A DNA stretch of 64,000 nucleotides, from positions 53,980 through 117,979 of the forward strand of contig DASYRG010000020.1 in NCBI GenBank assembly GCA_036004665.1, given 5' to 3'. Of the stretch, positions 40,135 through 48,205 are shown one piece after another. A program made the translations under genes and the position numbers. The stretch comes from JACQGZ01 sp036004665 (lineage in GTDB: Bacteria > Sysuimicrobiota > Sysuimicrobiia > Sysuimicrobiales > Humicultoraceae). The notes beneath the pieces were generated by a model. The model saw only the letters and a program-made list of their open reading frames with translations. It was not told the DNA's origin and did no database searches. Position 1 is the first letter of the stretch. Each line of letters starts with the position of its first letter.

Positions 40135-41301
40135 TTATCGTACCTCGAGGATCAGGCACTTCAGATAGCGGGTCTCGGGCATCCCGGGGTGGATAGGATG
40201 ATCGCGAGCCTGGCCGCGCGCCTCCAGCAGACGGGCCGAACGCCGCGCGTTAGCCGCAGCTTCGGCGACGATGGCCAGCAGCATCTCCTCGGTCATGTGC
40301 GCCGAACAGGAGCAGGAGACGAGAATCCCGCCCGGCCGCAGGACCTTGATCGCCCGCAAGTTGATCTCTTTGTAGCCCGCGGCGGCTCTGGGCAGCGCCG
40401 CCTTACTCTTGGCGAAGGCCGGCGGGTCCAGGATGACCATGTCGTAACGCGGTCCCTCGCGGGCGAGCGCGCGAAGGGCGTCGAAGGCGTTGACCTCCTG
40501 AAAGGTACATCGGTCGGCGAGTCCATTGAGACGGGCGTGCTCCTCCGCCTCCGCCACCGCGTCCCCGGAACTCTCCAGGCCCACCACGGTCGCGCCTGCG
40601 CGGGCTGCGTGCAGGCTGAATCCTCCCGTGTAGCAGAACGCATCGAGCACCTCCCCGCGGGCGTACCCTGCTGCCGCACGCCGGTTCTCTCGCTGGTCGA
40701 GGAAGAACCCGGTCTTCTGCCCCTCCGCGACGTTCACCACGAACTGCAGCGCCGCTTCGGTGATGGTCTGGCGCAGGGGCACCTCCCCGTACAGGAAGCG
40801 GCGCTCACATGGCAACCCCTCCAGGCGGCGGATGGGAGCATCGTTGCGTCCATAGATCGCCGCCGGCTGGACGAGCTCACGCAGCAGCCGGACGATCAGG
40901 GCCTCCTGCCGCGCCATCCCCAGGGTGAGCGTCTGCATCACGAGCAGGTCACCGTAGCGATCGACGATCAGGCCGGGAAGATCATCCCCTTCGCTGTAGA
41001 CGACCCGGCAGGCGGTCGTCCCCGACACGACCCGCTCGCGCAGCGCCAGCGCCGCCTCCAACCGCCGGCGGAAGAACCCCTCGTCGACCGGCTCCCGCCG
41101 ACGGGTGAGCAGGCGCACGGCGATCGTCGAACGGGGGTTGAGGTAGCCGCGGCCGATGTAGGAACGGTCGGCCGCGCGCACATCGACGATGGCGCCCGCC
41201 TCTGGGCGGCCATCGACAGTGCGGATCTCCCCGGCGTAGATCCACAGGTGCCCGCCGGCGAGCCGGGCCTCTTTGCCGGGCTTGAGGGTGAGGGTGGCCA
41301 C
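40135..41301 (-). CDS. Class I rRNA large-subunit methyltransferase (RlmI/RlmK-like, PUA domain)
   Basis: 388 residues. Residues about 1-75 are a PUA domain (LTLKPGKEARLAGGHLWIYA, YIGRGYLNPRSTIAVRLL). The linker is followed by a Rossmann methyltransferase domain: FFLDQRENRR, VLDAFCYTGGFSLHAARAGA (motif I), ESSGDAVAEAEEHARLNGL, and DMVILDPPAFAKSK (motif IV DPP-F). The closing CSCSAHMTEEML matches the RlmI group. It methylates a cytosine of 23S rRNA in known members. It lies 32 bases upstream of the R3H ATPase gene. Confidence 0.9.
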   Translation of the reverse strand: MATLTLKPGKEARLAGGHLWIYAGEIRTVDGRPEAGAIVDVRAADRSYIGRGYLNPRSTIAVRLLTRRREPVDEGFFRRRLEAALALRERVVSGTTACRVVYSEGDDLPGLIVDRYGDLLVMQTLTLGMARQEALIVRLLRELVQPAAIYGRNDAPIRRLEGLPCERRFLYGEVPLRQTITEAALQFVVNVAEGQKTGFFLDQRENRRAAAGYARGEVLDAFCYTGGFSLHAARAGATVVGLESSGDAVAEAEEHARLNGLADRCTFQEVNAFDALRALAREGPRYDMVILDPPAFAKSKAALPRAAAGYKEINLRAIKVLRPGGILVSCSCSAHMTEEMLLAIVAEAAANARRSARLLEARGQARDHPIHPGMPETRYLKCLILEVR

Positions 41302-41305
41302 GCGG

Positions 41306-42043
41306 TTAGACGATCAGCGTCTCGCTCTCGACGGACACCCCTCGGGTCGCCACCATCGCCAGCAGGTCGGCGGTGAGCGCGTCGGCGATGGCCGCCAGCT
41401 GGGCCTCGCCCGCGGGGGCCAGCCCCATCAGCTTCTCCATCCTGGCGCGGAAGTCCGGAGGCTGCTCGGGGCACTCGAAGGCCTGCACGTAGAAGCGACT
41501 CGTCGTGATCATGTAGCGGCGATTCAACAGGAGGACGAGATTCGCCGCCCCCTCCGCGACCCAGAAGGCGGCGACGCGCACGTCCATCGCATCCGCCGAG
41601 TAGCGCGCGTTGCGCAGTTTGTCGCGGTTCTCGACGATCATCGTGGCGGCTTTGGCCAGGGCGGGACCGATGTCGGCGGCATCGGCCTCAGCGACCGCCT
41701 CATCCAGGCGGGCCGTCCAGCCCTCCCGCTCAAAGAGGACGATGCGGCTGCGGAACCCGTCGGCTTCCTGCGCCCACCGCCCACTGACCCGCCGCGCCGC
41801 CCTGAGCAGGGCAGACTCCTGATCGTAGTCGATCTCGATCAGGATCCCCTCATAGACGTACGATTTACCCTCCACCTCGACGCCGTCCCGCAGAACCGCG
41901 GTGAGCTCCAGGTCGGAGTGGGGGCGGTCCAATCCCTTGGCGGTGGAACTGGTGACGAAGACGGCCAGTACCGCCTCGCCATATTCCTCCACGATCCGTG
42001 CGGCCAGCCCCCGCGCGATGGCCAGGCGCTCTTCGTGCGTCAT
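41306..42043 (-). CDS. Nucleotidyltransferase related to kanamycin (aminoglycoside) nucleotidyltransferases
   Basis: 245 residues. The catalytic core is VFVTSSTAKGLDRPHSDLEL near residues 28-47: the GS-x-D-x-E motif with Ser in place of Gly, then ILIEIDYDQESAL. The C-terminal helical half (MIVENRDKLRNARYSADAMD, VAEGAANLVLLLNRRYM) is like that of the KNTase family. Members add AMP to aminoglycoside hydroxyls, but environmental homologs often have unknown substrates, so resistance is not assumed. It sits 4 bases upstream of the rRNA methyltransferase gene on the same strand. Confidence 0.75.
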   Translation of the reverse strand: MTHEERLAIARGLAARIVEEYGEAVLAVFVTSSTAKGLDRPHSDLELTAVLRDGVEVEGKSYVYEGILIEIDYDQESALLRAARRVSGRWAQEADGFRSRIVLFEREGWTARLDEAVAEADAADIGPALAKAATMIVENRDKLRNARYSADAMDVRVAAFWVAEGAANLVLLLNRRYMITTSRFYVQAFECPEQPPDFRARMEKLMGLAPAGEAQLAAIADALTADLLAMVATRGVSVESETLIV

Positions 42044-42059
42044 GCGACAGCGGATGGGA

Positions 42060-43325
42060 TCAAAAGAGGCGGATCTGCGCGGCGGGCTCTTCCAGAGGAA
42101 TCTCGGGTTCCTCCCCGGGGGCCGGCGGCGCGCCCTCGAAGATGTGGATCTCGCCGAAGACGCCGTCGTACCCGGGCTTGATCACGACCTGTCCCTCCCG
42201 GGCGCGGCGCAGCCCCTCGACGACGCGGGGCGAGGCGGTCCCGGCCAGGTCATCAAGCGGGGTGTCCAGGAGGATGTTGAACTCTCCTCCAAACTCCTTG
42301 CACAGTCTGAAGTACTCCTCCCGCACGCCGCCAGTGCCCACGGCCGCGCCGCGCGCCTCGGCGATGATCTCTTCCAGGGGGATCAGGTTCCGATAGGGCA
42401 CCGCCCCCTCCGGCACGTAGCCCTCCTCCCGATCGGCGAGCGCATCGACGCGGTGCATTACTCCGACGGTGAGGGGGCGCCGGCAGACGGGGCAGATCCC
42501 CCCGTACGCTTTCGTCTCTTTCGGCGAGAGGCGCTGGTTGCAGTTGCGGTGGCCGTCGAAGTGGTACTTCCCTTCCTCGGGGAAGAACTCGAGAGTGTAG
42601 AGGAAACGCGAGGTGTCACGCTCCCGCAGAATGCGCACCAGCTCGCCGTAGTCGGCGTCCATCTCGAAGACGTTGGCCTCGCGTCCCAGCTTGGCGGGGG
42701 AGTGCGCGTCGGAATTGCTGACCAGCATCACGCGGTCGAGCTCGGAGAGACGCCAGTTCATCGGTGGGTCGCTGGACAGCCCCGTCTCCACCGCCGCGAT
42801 GTGCCGCGTCTGGTCGCGGAAGCACTCCTCAAGGGCGTCGAAGCCCGAGTTGGAGCCGTAGAGGGAGAACCACGGCGTCCAGGCGTGCGCGGGGATGACC
42901 AGACACTCAGACGAGAGTTCGACGATGTACTCGACGAGTTTGTCCGAGGGCAGTGAGAGCGTGGGACGGCCGTCGGCCATCAGGTTGCCGAAGCGTCCCA
43001 GCACGGCGTTGATGCGCTCGACCACCTCGAAGGAGGGGGCGAAAATGAGGTTGTGGATCTTCCGCAGCCGGCCGCCCTGCGGGTAGATGTTCGAGACCTC
43101 GACGGTGAGAAGGAAGAGCATGCCGTCGTAGGTGAACAGCCCGCGGCCATTGGGTTTGAGTTTGGCGCGCAGCTCGCGGAACCAGACGGGGTGAGTGAAA
43201 TCCCCCGTGCCGACCAACGAGATGCCTTTGATCTTGCACCAGCGGGCCAGATTCTCCACGTCCATGTCCCGGCTGGTGGCGCGGCTGTACTTGGAGTGCA
43301 GATGCAGGTCGGCAATCACGCGCAT
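42060..43325 (-). CDS. EndoQ-like PHP-domain endonuclease with C-terminal clamp-binding-like motif
   Basis: 421 residues. The PHP metal motifs are ADLHLHSKYSRA at residues 5-16, GTGDFTHP, PAHAWTPWFSLYG and SNSDAHSPA. Then come an EndoQ-type segment (HFDGHRNCNQRLSPKETKAY) and a zinc ribbon with CPVCRRP. EndoQ cleaves DNA 5' to deaminated bases such as hypoxanthine and uracil; bacterial homologs exist. The extreme C-terminus AAQIRLF resembles the beta-clamp-binding motif QxxLF, which would link it to replication. A strong AGGAGG about 32 bases before the ATG is unexplained. Confidence 0.85.
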   Translation of the reverse strand: MRVIADLHLHSKYSRATSRDMDVENLARWCKIKGISLVGTGDFTHPVWFRELRAKLKPNGRGLFTYDGMLFLLTVEVSNIYPQGGRLRKIHNLIFAPSFEVVERINAVLGRFGNLMADGRPTLSLPSDKLVEYIVELSSECLVIPAHAWTPWFSLYGSNSGFDALEECFRDQTRHIAAVETGLSSDPPMNWRLSELDRVMLVSNSDAHSPAKLGREANVFEMDADYGELVRILRERDTSRFLYTLEFFPEEGKYHFDGHRNCNQRLSPKETKAYGGICPVCRRPLTVGVMHRVDALADREEGYVPEGAVPYRNLIPLEEIIAEARGAAVGTGGVREEYFRLCKEFGGEFNILLDTPLDDLAGTASPRVVEGLRRAREGQVVIKPGYDGVFGEIHIFEGAPPAPGEEPEIPLEEPAAQIRLF

Positions 43326-43385
43326 GACGGAAGGGTTTGATAGGCGCGACAGATCCTCCTACATGGCGTCCGGAGCTGTCAGCGC

Positions 43386-44525
43386 CTAGCGACTGTAGCG
43401 GGATGACAGCGCGCCCACCCTCGGCATGACGTCCTGCCATCGAGGGAAGCGCTCGGGGAATCGCTCCGCCGTCAGACGGGCAATCTCGATCAATGAGACT
43501 TCCCCGTCCATGCGGCTGAGAATAAAGCGGTCGATCTCTCCGTCCTCCCCCAAGACCGGGATGTGAGCGGCCTGATGCTTCCGCAGATCGGGGGCCGGCG
43601 GAGGAGAGCCGAAGAAGGTAGACTGCGATGCGGTGGCCTTCAGGCGCTGGCCCTCGGCGACCTGCGTCTCCCAACGCCAGAGGTAGTCCCCCCCCACAAG
43701 TCGTGCCTGCAAGCTCACGGTGATGGTGTCGCCCGCGTCGACCGGTGTGGGGGAGGCCAGCGGGAAGAACCCGTTCCCGTAAATCAGCTCGGGGTGGTCG
43801 GGCGCGGTCGAAAACCCCACCCCCTCCACCAGAACGGTCTCGAACCAGACGCAGAGCCCATGCAGCGCCCCGCTCCGGGCGACCGTCCAAACCATCTGCC
43901 CCTCTACGTCCCGCTGTTCCACGGAGGGATAGTCCAGGCACGCCCAGCGTTGCGGTGGAGCCAGCAGTTCCTCCGCGGCGATGCGCACTTTGCTCCACGT
44001 GTTCGTCGCTCGGCGCCGGGCGGGTTCGACCTCAAGGCCATGCCACGACGCGTCCCAGGGTGCAATGAGCAGCCTGTAGAGGTCGGGCGCGTCCACTGGC
44101 GCCGCCCATATTGTGTCCCGCAGCGGGACCAGGATGCCACCGACCGCCAGAAACCGCTGCCGGGCGTCGATGATGCTCGAAATGTGATGACCCGACAGGG
44201 GCAGAACCCCCCGCAGATCGGAGACCACCACGTCCCCTTGCTCTGGCAGCACCACGCGCGTGGAGAGATCTTGGATGAACTCGATCCGATCGGCGAATCC
44301 ATTGGCCACAGCCAGTTCCCGCGCCAGGTCCACGATCGAGTCGGGTTCGATGGCGTAGACCCGCCGGGCTCCCCAGCGGCAGGCCAGGAGAGCAAAGATG
44401 CCGGTCCCGGTACCGATGTCGACGACGACGTGACCGGGACGCACCACCTGCCTCAACGCCTCGGCATAGGCGTCGGTGCGGATCCGGTCCGCGACCATCC
44501 GGCGGTAGTCGGATAGGGTGTACAC
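43386..44525 (-). CDS. PRMT-like SAM methyltransferase with a PqqD-like C-terminal domain
   Basis: 379 residues. Motif I is VVVDIGTGTGIFALLACRWG at residues 33-52 and YAIEPD follows, as in protein arginine methyltransferases. A beta-barrel-like middle follows (WSKVRIAAEELLAPPQRWAC, GVGFSTAPDHPEL). The 'double-E' loop of true PRMTs is missing (VVSDLRGVLPLSGHHI), so arginine methylation is doubtful. Residues about 325-379 (IDRFILSRMDGEVSLIEIAR then ERFPERFPRWQDVM) resemble PqqD/RRE peptide-binding domains. It starts 3 bases after the upstream gene, in line with the lasso cyclase, so it may modify the lasso peptide. Confidence 0.65.
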   Translation of the reverse strand: MYTLSDYRRMVADRIRTDAYAEALRQVVRPGHVVVDIGTGTGIFALLACRWGARRVYAIEPDSIVDLARELAVANGFADRIEFIQDLSTRVVLPEQGDVVVSDLRGVLPLSGHHISSIIDARQRFLAVGGILVPLRDTIWAAPVDAPDLYRLLIAPWDASWHGLEVEPARRRATNTWSKVRIAAEELLAPPQRWACLDYPSVEQRDVEGQMVWTVARSGALHGLCVWFETVLVEGVGFSTAPDHPELIYGNGFFPLASPTPVDAGDTITVSLQARLVGGDYLWRWETQVAEGQRLKATASQSTFFGSPPPAPDLRKHQAAHIPVLGEDGEIDRFILSRMDGEVSLIEIARLTAERFPERFPRWQDVMPRVGALSSRYSR

Positions 44526-44528
44526 GCC

Positions 44529-46064
44529 TTAACGACGCTCTGGCTCCCAGCCCTCAACGGGGAGAATGTCAACAGGAGCAAAGTCGTCGGTCAGGATGGG
44601 GACCTCGGCGGTGGCGATGGGGCGATCGTAGAAATCCCGAATGATACGCTGAAGCGGGATCGTGCTCAGCCCCGGCTGATTCTGCATCCGCTCCGCTCGC
44701 GCCGTCAGGTCGCGCCGCGTGATCCCTCGCTGCGATGAGGCCATCAGCACGATCGTCCGGATCCGGCTGGTCCGCCCCTGCGGCCTCAGCCCCACCGGAA
44801 AGAGGTAGAGACCGGGGAAGACCTGAGCATACGTCCTGTACAGAGCACGAAACAGCGCGCTCTGGTCACCATCCAAGGCCCCGATGATGTTCGCCGCGAC
44901 GACGCCTCCAGGGCGGAGATGCGCTCGCGCCAGCGCGAAGAATTCTCGCGTGGCCAGATGGAAGGGGATGCCTTCCGCAAAGTAAGCGTCCAGCACGATG
45001 AGATCGTAGAGGGTCCGGGTGCGGCGCAAGAACAGGCGCCCGTCGGCTACGAACACGCGCAGCCGTTGGTCTTCCCGCAGGGCGAAGTACTTCTTGGCCA
45101 CCTCGACCACCGCGGGATCCAGCTCGGCGACGTCCACCGAAATCCCTGCGGACTCCCGGAAGAACTGCTTGGGGATTGAGCCCGCGCCCAGGCCGATCAC
45201 GAGGGCTCGGCGGATCTGCGGCTGGAAGAGCCAAGCCGCGTGCATGTATTCTGCGTAGCGATAGGGACTCCGCTCTGGATCGTGGAGATACATTCCGCCC
45301 TGATAGGAGCGGTTGAAGACCAGATAGCGAGCCCCGTCGTCCTCTTCGACCACCCGGATCCGATGGTAGAGGCTGTCCCGTTCGTATACCGTGCGGACGC
45401 CGGCCGGGGAGGGCCGCATCGGTGCCACGAGCAGGAGGCCGATCACCCCAGCCGCCACCAGCGCCCGCGTCCTTCGGCGGAGTGGGACGAGCAGGAGCGC
45501 GCAGGCCACGAGCACACCGCCAAGCAGCAGAAGGATGGTCCTCACCCCCAGGAGGGGAATGAGCACGAAGGAGGTCACCAGCGTCCCGGCGATGTTCCCC
45601 GCGGTCGAGAGGGCGTAGAGACTCCCGGCAAGGCTGCCGAGGGAACCCAAATCGGTGGCCGCCAGCCTGACCGCAAAGGGCGAGGTTGTGGCGAGGATAA
45701 AGCCGGGCGGGCCAAAGAGCAGACTCGCAGCGACGAACGGACCGAGCCGCGGCCCCAGGTCGCGGGCCACAATGCTCTTCAGCACTGGAGCAGCAAGGAC
45801 CGGAAGGAGGATGAGGAGGATCCCGGCGAGGAGCAGCACCGCGCCCAGGAGCGGGGGCCGCGGCCAACGGTCGGCGAGGCGACCGCCGAGCAGATACCCA
45901 CCGCTGAGTGCGATCAGGAACACGCTGATCAGACTGCCCCAGACATAGATCGAAGACCCCACGTACGGAGCCATCACGCGGCTCCCGGCAATCTCCAAGC
46001 CCAGGAGCACGGCCCCTGCGGCAAAGATCACGATCCGCACGGTCAGGCCGGCCATCCCGGTCAT
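44529..46064 (-). CDS. Membrane-anchored spermidine-synthase-like protein (lasso cluster)
   Basis: 511 residues from ATG 46064, which overlaps the cyclase stop as TGATG; an in-frame start at 46205 would run 142 bases into the cyclase gene. Residues about 1-220 hold seven or eight hydrophobic helices (VIFAAGAVLLGLEIAGSRVM, VFLIALSGGYLLGGRLADR). The C-terminal domain has a Rossmann core: ALVIGLGAGSIPKQFFRES then DVAELDPAVVEVAKKYFAL, and IVLDAYFAEGIPFHLATREF. The fold is that of polyamine synthases, but the catalytic DSxDP element is altered. Position suggests a role in peptide modification or export. Confidence 0.75.
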   Translation of the reverse strand: MTGMAGLTVRIVIFAAGAVLLGLEIAGSRVMAPYVGSSIYVWGSLISVFLIALSGGYLLGGRLADRWPRPPLLGAVLLLAGILLILLPVLAAPVLKSIVARDLGPRLGPFVAASLLFGPPGFILATTSPFAVRLAATDLGSLGSLAGSLYALSTAGNIAGTLVTSFVLIPLLGVRTILLLLGGVLVACALLLVPLRRRTRALVAAGVIGLLLVAPMRPSPAGVRTVYERDSLYHRIRVVEEDDGARYLVFNRSYQGGMYLHDPERSPYRYAEYMHAAWLFQPQIRRALVIGLGAGSIPKQFFRESAGISVDVAELDPAVVEVAKKYFALREDQRLRVFVADGRLFLRRTRTLYDLIVLDAYFAEGIPFHLATREFFALARAHLRPGGVVAANIIGALDGDQSALFRALYRTYAQVFPGLYLFPVGLRPQGRTSRIRTIVLMASSQRGITRRDLTARAERMQNQPGLSTIPLQRIIRDFYDRPIATAEVPILTDDFAPVDILPVEGWEPERR

Positions 46065-47851
46065 CAGGCTGTCAGAAAGGCGTGAATCGCCGCCAGGTCT
46101 TTCGCCCAAATGAATTCGCGGATGCTGAGATTCTGCTGCGCCAGCCGATCGGCGAGCACATCGTAGCGGATGCCGGCGACGCGGTGGGGAGGATTCACCA
46201 GCCACCGCGCCAGCTCCGCGTAGTCGACGCGGGCGAGCATGGAATCGTCGAAGACGGTCTTGCCCTTGCGGTCCAGAATCAAGTCCGGCACCTTCCCGCG
46301 GAGCAGCCGGCGGACGAGGCCCTTGCGCCAGGCATCCGGAAACTTCATTTCGGCGGGAAGACGGAGGAAGAATTCCCAGAGGTCAAGATCGGCCCAGGGC
46401 ATCCGCACCCGGAGGCCACAGACCGCCTGGACGATTTCGTTTGCCTCCATGCTCAGCCCCGGCCCCAGGAACCCGGCGAGCTGTGACCGGCGCCAGCGGT
46501 GGCGCGCCGGCACGAGATATGCAGCGGCCACTCCGTTGACCCTCCGCGCGTCCACCCACCGGGGGATCTCAAGGTCGACCCCATACCCTCGCCGGCGTAC
46601 CAGGGCGGCCTCGAGAAACCCCGGCACGAAGGTGGACAGGAGCTGACGAATCGTCGCTGCCCTGGAGGATCCCCGTTCCCGCTGATAGCGGATTCGACGC
46701 CACAGCGCCCGAAAACGGCCGCGCCAGAGCAGGTGAGGCGTGAGATAGCCGCGCCTGTCCGTGAGGAACTCGGCCACTTCGCCCGTGAGCATCGTCCGGA
46801 ACCCCAGCCGCCGGGCCTCCAGGAAATGCTCCTCGGCGTCTGTGATCAGGATCTGCGGGACCGGACCGTCCAGGACCCGCACCCACTCCTGGAGGCGGTC
46901 GAGCGGCCTGGCGGCCTTGACGTAGGTGTGGAGGGGGATGCGGAGAAACTCCGCCACCGCCCGCGTGTACTCACTCTCATCGACGGCTGGCAAATCGGGG
47001 AAGACGGCGGTGAATGCAGTGAGCGGTCGGCCGACCATCTGGAGATGCGCCGGAGCGGCATAGGCGGCCACGGCGGGTGAGTCCACACCTCCGCTGAGGG
47101 AGATCAGATCATGGCCACCGAGCGCTCGCGTCGCCGCCTGCCGCATCAGCCCGTCGAAGACTTCCGGGACGTCTCGCGGGGCCGGCGGTGCGATCTCCAG
47201 GTAGTCGGTAGGATGCCAATACACCCTCCGTCGAGTACGATCCCGATCGGCCGTGAGCAGGGAGCCCTTGGGGAGGCGGCGGACGCCCTTGAGCGCCGCG
47301 GGGGTGTCATCGTCATAGTCCCCGTAAAAGATGTGCTCCACCACTTCCGCGTCCGGCTCCCGCGAGATGCCGGCGCCCACGGCTACCTGCTTCGCTTCCG
47401 TCGCAACAACGACACCGTCGGGATCATCGCGGTAGAAGAACAGACGAAATCCCAGCTGGTCCCGGAAGCACCAGAGACGCTCGCCATCACTGAGGACGAT
47501 GGCGAAGAGACCCCGCAGCCGGGGGAGGAGATCTTCGCCGAGCGTCCGGAACGCGGCGAGGAGAAGGTGAGCCGGCGAGGAAGCGTCCGGCACAGGAACC
47601 CCCCGGCGAGCCAACTCCTCCCTCAGCGCCGCTGCATTGTCGATCGTCCCGGTCAAGGCGGCGCTCCAACCCATCATCTGCGCCAGTGATGACTCCACCC
47701 GGTCCTCGGGATTCACCACCCCGATCGCGCATCTCCCCTCGACATGGATTTCCGTCCGCGTCCCCCGGTGGGGCACGACTGCGAGCATCCGGGTCACAGT
47801 GGTGCGATCGGGGGGGGCAGCGCGCGAGAGGATTGCAGCGATGGCGCTCAT
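46064..47851 (-). CDS. Lasso-peptide macrolactam synthetase (asparagine-synthase-like, C protein)
   Basis: 595 residues. The N-terminal Ntn-like domain lacks the nucleophilic Cys2 of asparagine synthases (the protein begins MSAIAA), as expected of cyclases that use no glutamine. The ATP-binding domain has SLSGGVDSPAVAAYAA (PP-loop, near residue 254) and LTGEVAEFLTD. In lasso pathways this enzyme adenylates the ring Asp or Glu and closes the isopeptide with the core N-terminus. It lies 96 bases after the precursor gene, with a hairpin between. A general asparagine synthase is less likely given the B2, kinase and precursor genes next door. Confidence 0.88.
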   Translation of the reverse strand: MSAIAAILSRAAPPDRTTVTRMLAVVPHRGTRTEIHVEGRCAIGVVNPEDRVESSLAQMMGWSAALTGTIDNAAALREELARRGVPVPDASSPAHLLLAAFRTLGEDLLPRLRGLFAIVLSDGERLWCFRDQLGFRLFFYRDDPDGVVVATEAKQVAVGAGISREPDAEVVEHIFYGDYDDDTPAALKGVRRLPKGSLLTADRDRTRRRVYWHPTDYLEIAPPAPRDVPEVFDGLMRQAATRALGGHDLISLSGGVDSPAVAAYAAPAHLQMVGRPLTAFTAVFPDLPAVDESEYTRAVAEFLRIPLHTYVKAARPLDRLQEWVRVLDGPVPQILITDAEEHFLEARRLGFRTMLTGEVAEFLTDRRGYLTPHLLWRGRFRALWRRIRYQRERGSSRAATIRQLLSTFVPGFLEAALVRRRGYGVDLEIPRWVDARRVNGVAAAYLVPARHRWRRSQLAGFLGPGLSMEANEIVQAVCGLRVRMPWADLDLWEFFLRLPAEMKFPDAWRKGLVRRLLRGKVPDLILDRKGKTVFDDSMLARVDYAELARWLVNPPHRVAGIRYDVLADRLAQQNLSIREFIWAKDLAAIHAFLTA

Positions 47852-47875
47852 CGTGGAGTCATGGCTCCGAAATTG

Positions 47876-47913
47876 TACACCGGCGAAAGGAGATGTCTCC
47901 TCTCGCCGGTGTA
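47876..47913. terminator. Intercistronic hairpin between lasso precursor and cyclase genes
   Basis: TACACCGGCGA (47876-47886) pairs perfectly with TCGCCGGTGTA (47903-47913). Within it, GGAG (47889-47892) pairs with CTCC (47897-47900) after an aa/tc mismatch. On the minus strand it follows the precursor stop and is followed by only a short T-stretch, so it looks like a partial terminator or mRNA-processing site that would make precursor transcript exceed cyclase transcript, a common RiPP arrangement. Confidence 0.65.
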
Positions 47914-47947
47914 AGGTATTGGGGGAGCTGCTATCTAGGCTGCCGGA

Positions 47948-48091
47948 TTAGGAACCGAAATCGTCGGCGCAGGACGGCTCCCCGAACATAGGATCATTGC
48001 CACAAACTCCCTTGTCGCCTTTCCCCGGGTTGTCAAACGTATGGTCGGCAATGGACCCAAAGTCGACAACTTCGGGCGGCTCATAAACCAT
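47948..48091 (-). CDS. Lasso-peptide precursor (A peptide), C-terminal Ser
   Basis: 47 residues from ATG 48091, with a purine-rich AGGAGAAGGGGGG ending 8 bases before it; a GTG at 48136 would add 15 basic residues. The leader MVYEPPEVVDFGSIADHTF fits the lasso pattern Y-xx-P-x5-G-x(5)-T, in which Tyr/Pro/Gly are read by the RRE protein and Thr lies at -2 of the cleavage site. That predicts a 28-residue core beginning DNPGKGDKG and ending ADDFGS, with Asp7 the nearest ring acceptor; two Cys could form a disulfide. A ring of eight or nine would need another cut site. The final Ser suits the HPr-kinase-like tailoring enzyme. Confidence 0.8.
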   Translation of the reverse strand: MVYEPPEVVDFGSIADHTFDNPGKGDKGVCGNDPMFGEPSCADDFGS

Positions 48092-48205
48092 GTGGCCATC
48101 CCCCCTTCTCCTAGCTACCTTCAATTTGGGGGACACTGTGGCATCCGGTCAATTAGTCGAAAGTGGGAGTTATTGTTCGCATTAGGATGAGAAACAGGAA
48201 CCCGG

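Noticed and set aside
41306..42043. Calling the nucleotidyltransferase an antibiotic-resistance gene
   Set aside because: The family motif is present, but environmental homologs often have other substrates and no mobile element or resistance gene is nearby.
46064..47851. Calling the cyclase a plain asparagine synthetase
   Set aside because: Cys2 needed for glutaminase activity is absent, and precursor, B2 and kinase genes adjoin it.
48124..48152. Promoter before the lasso precursor (TTGACC on the minus strand with CCAAAT 17 bases on)
   Set aside because: The -10 element is too poor to support; the precursor may be transcribed from the kinase promoter or from an unrecognised one.
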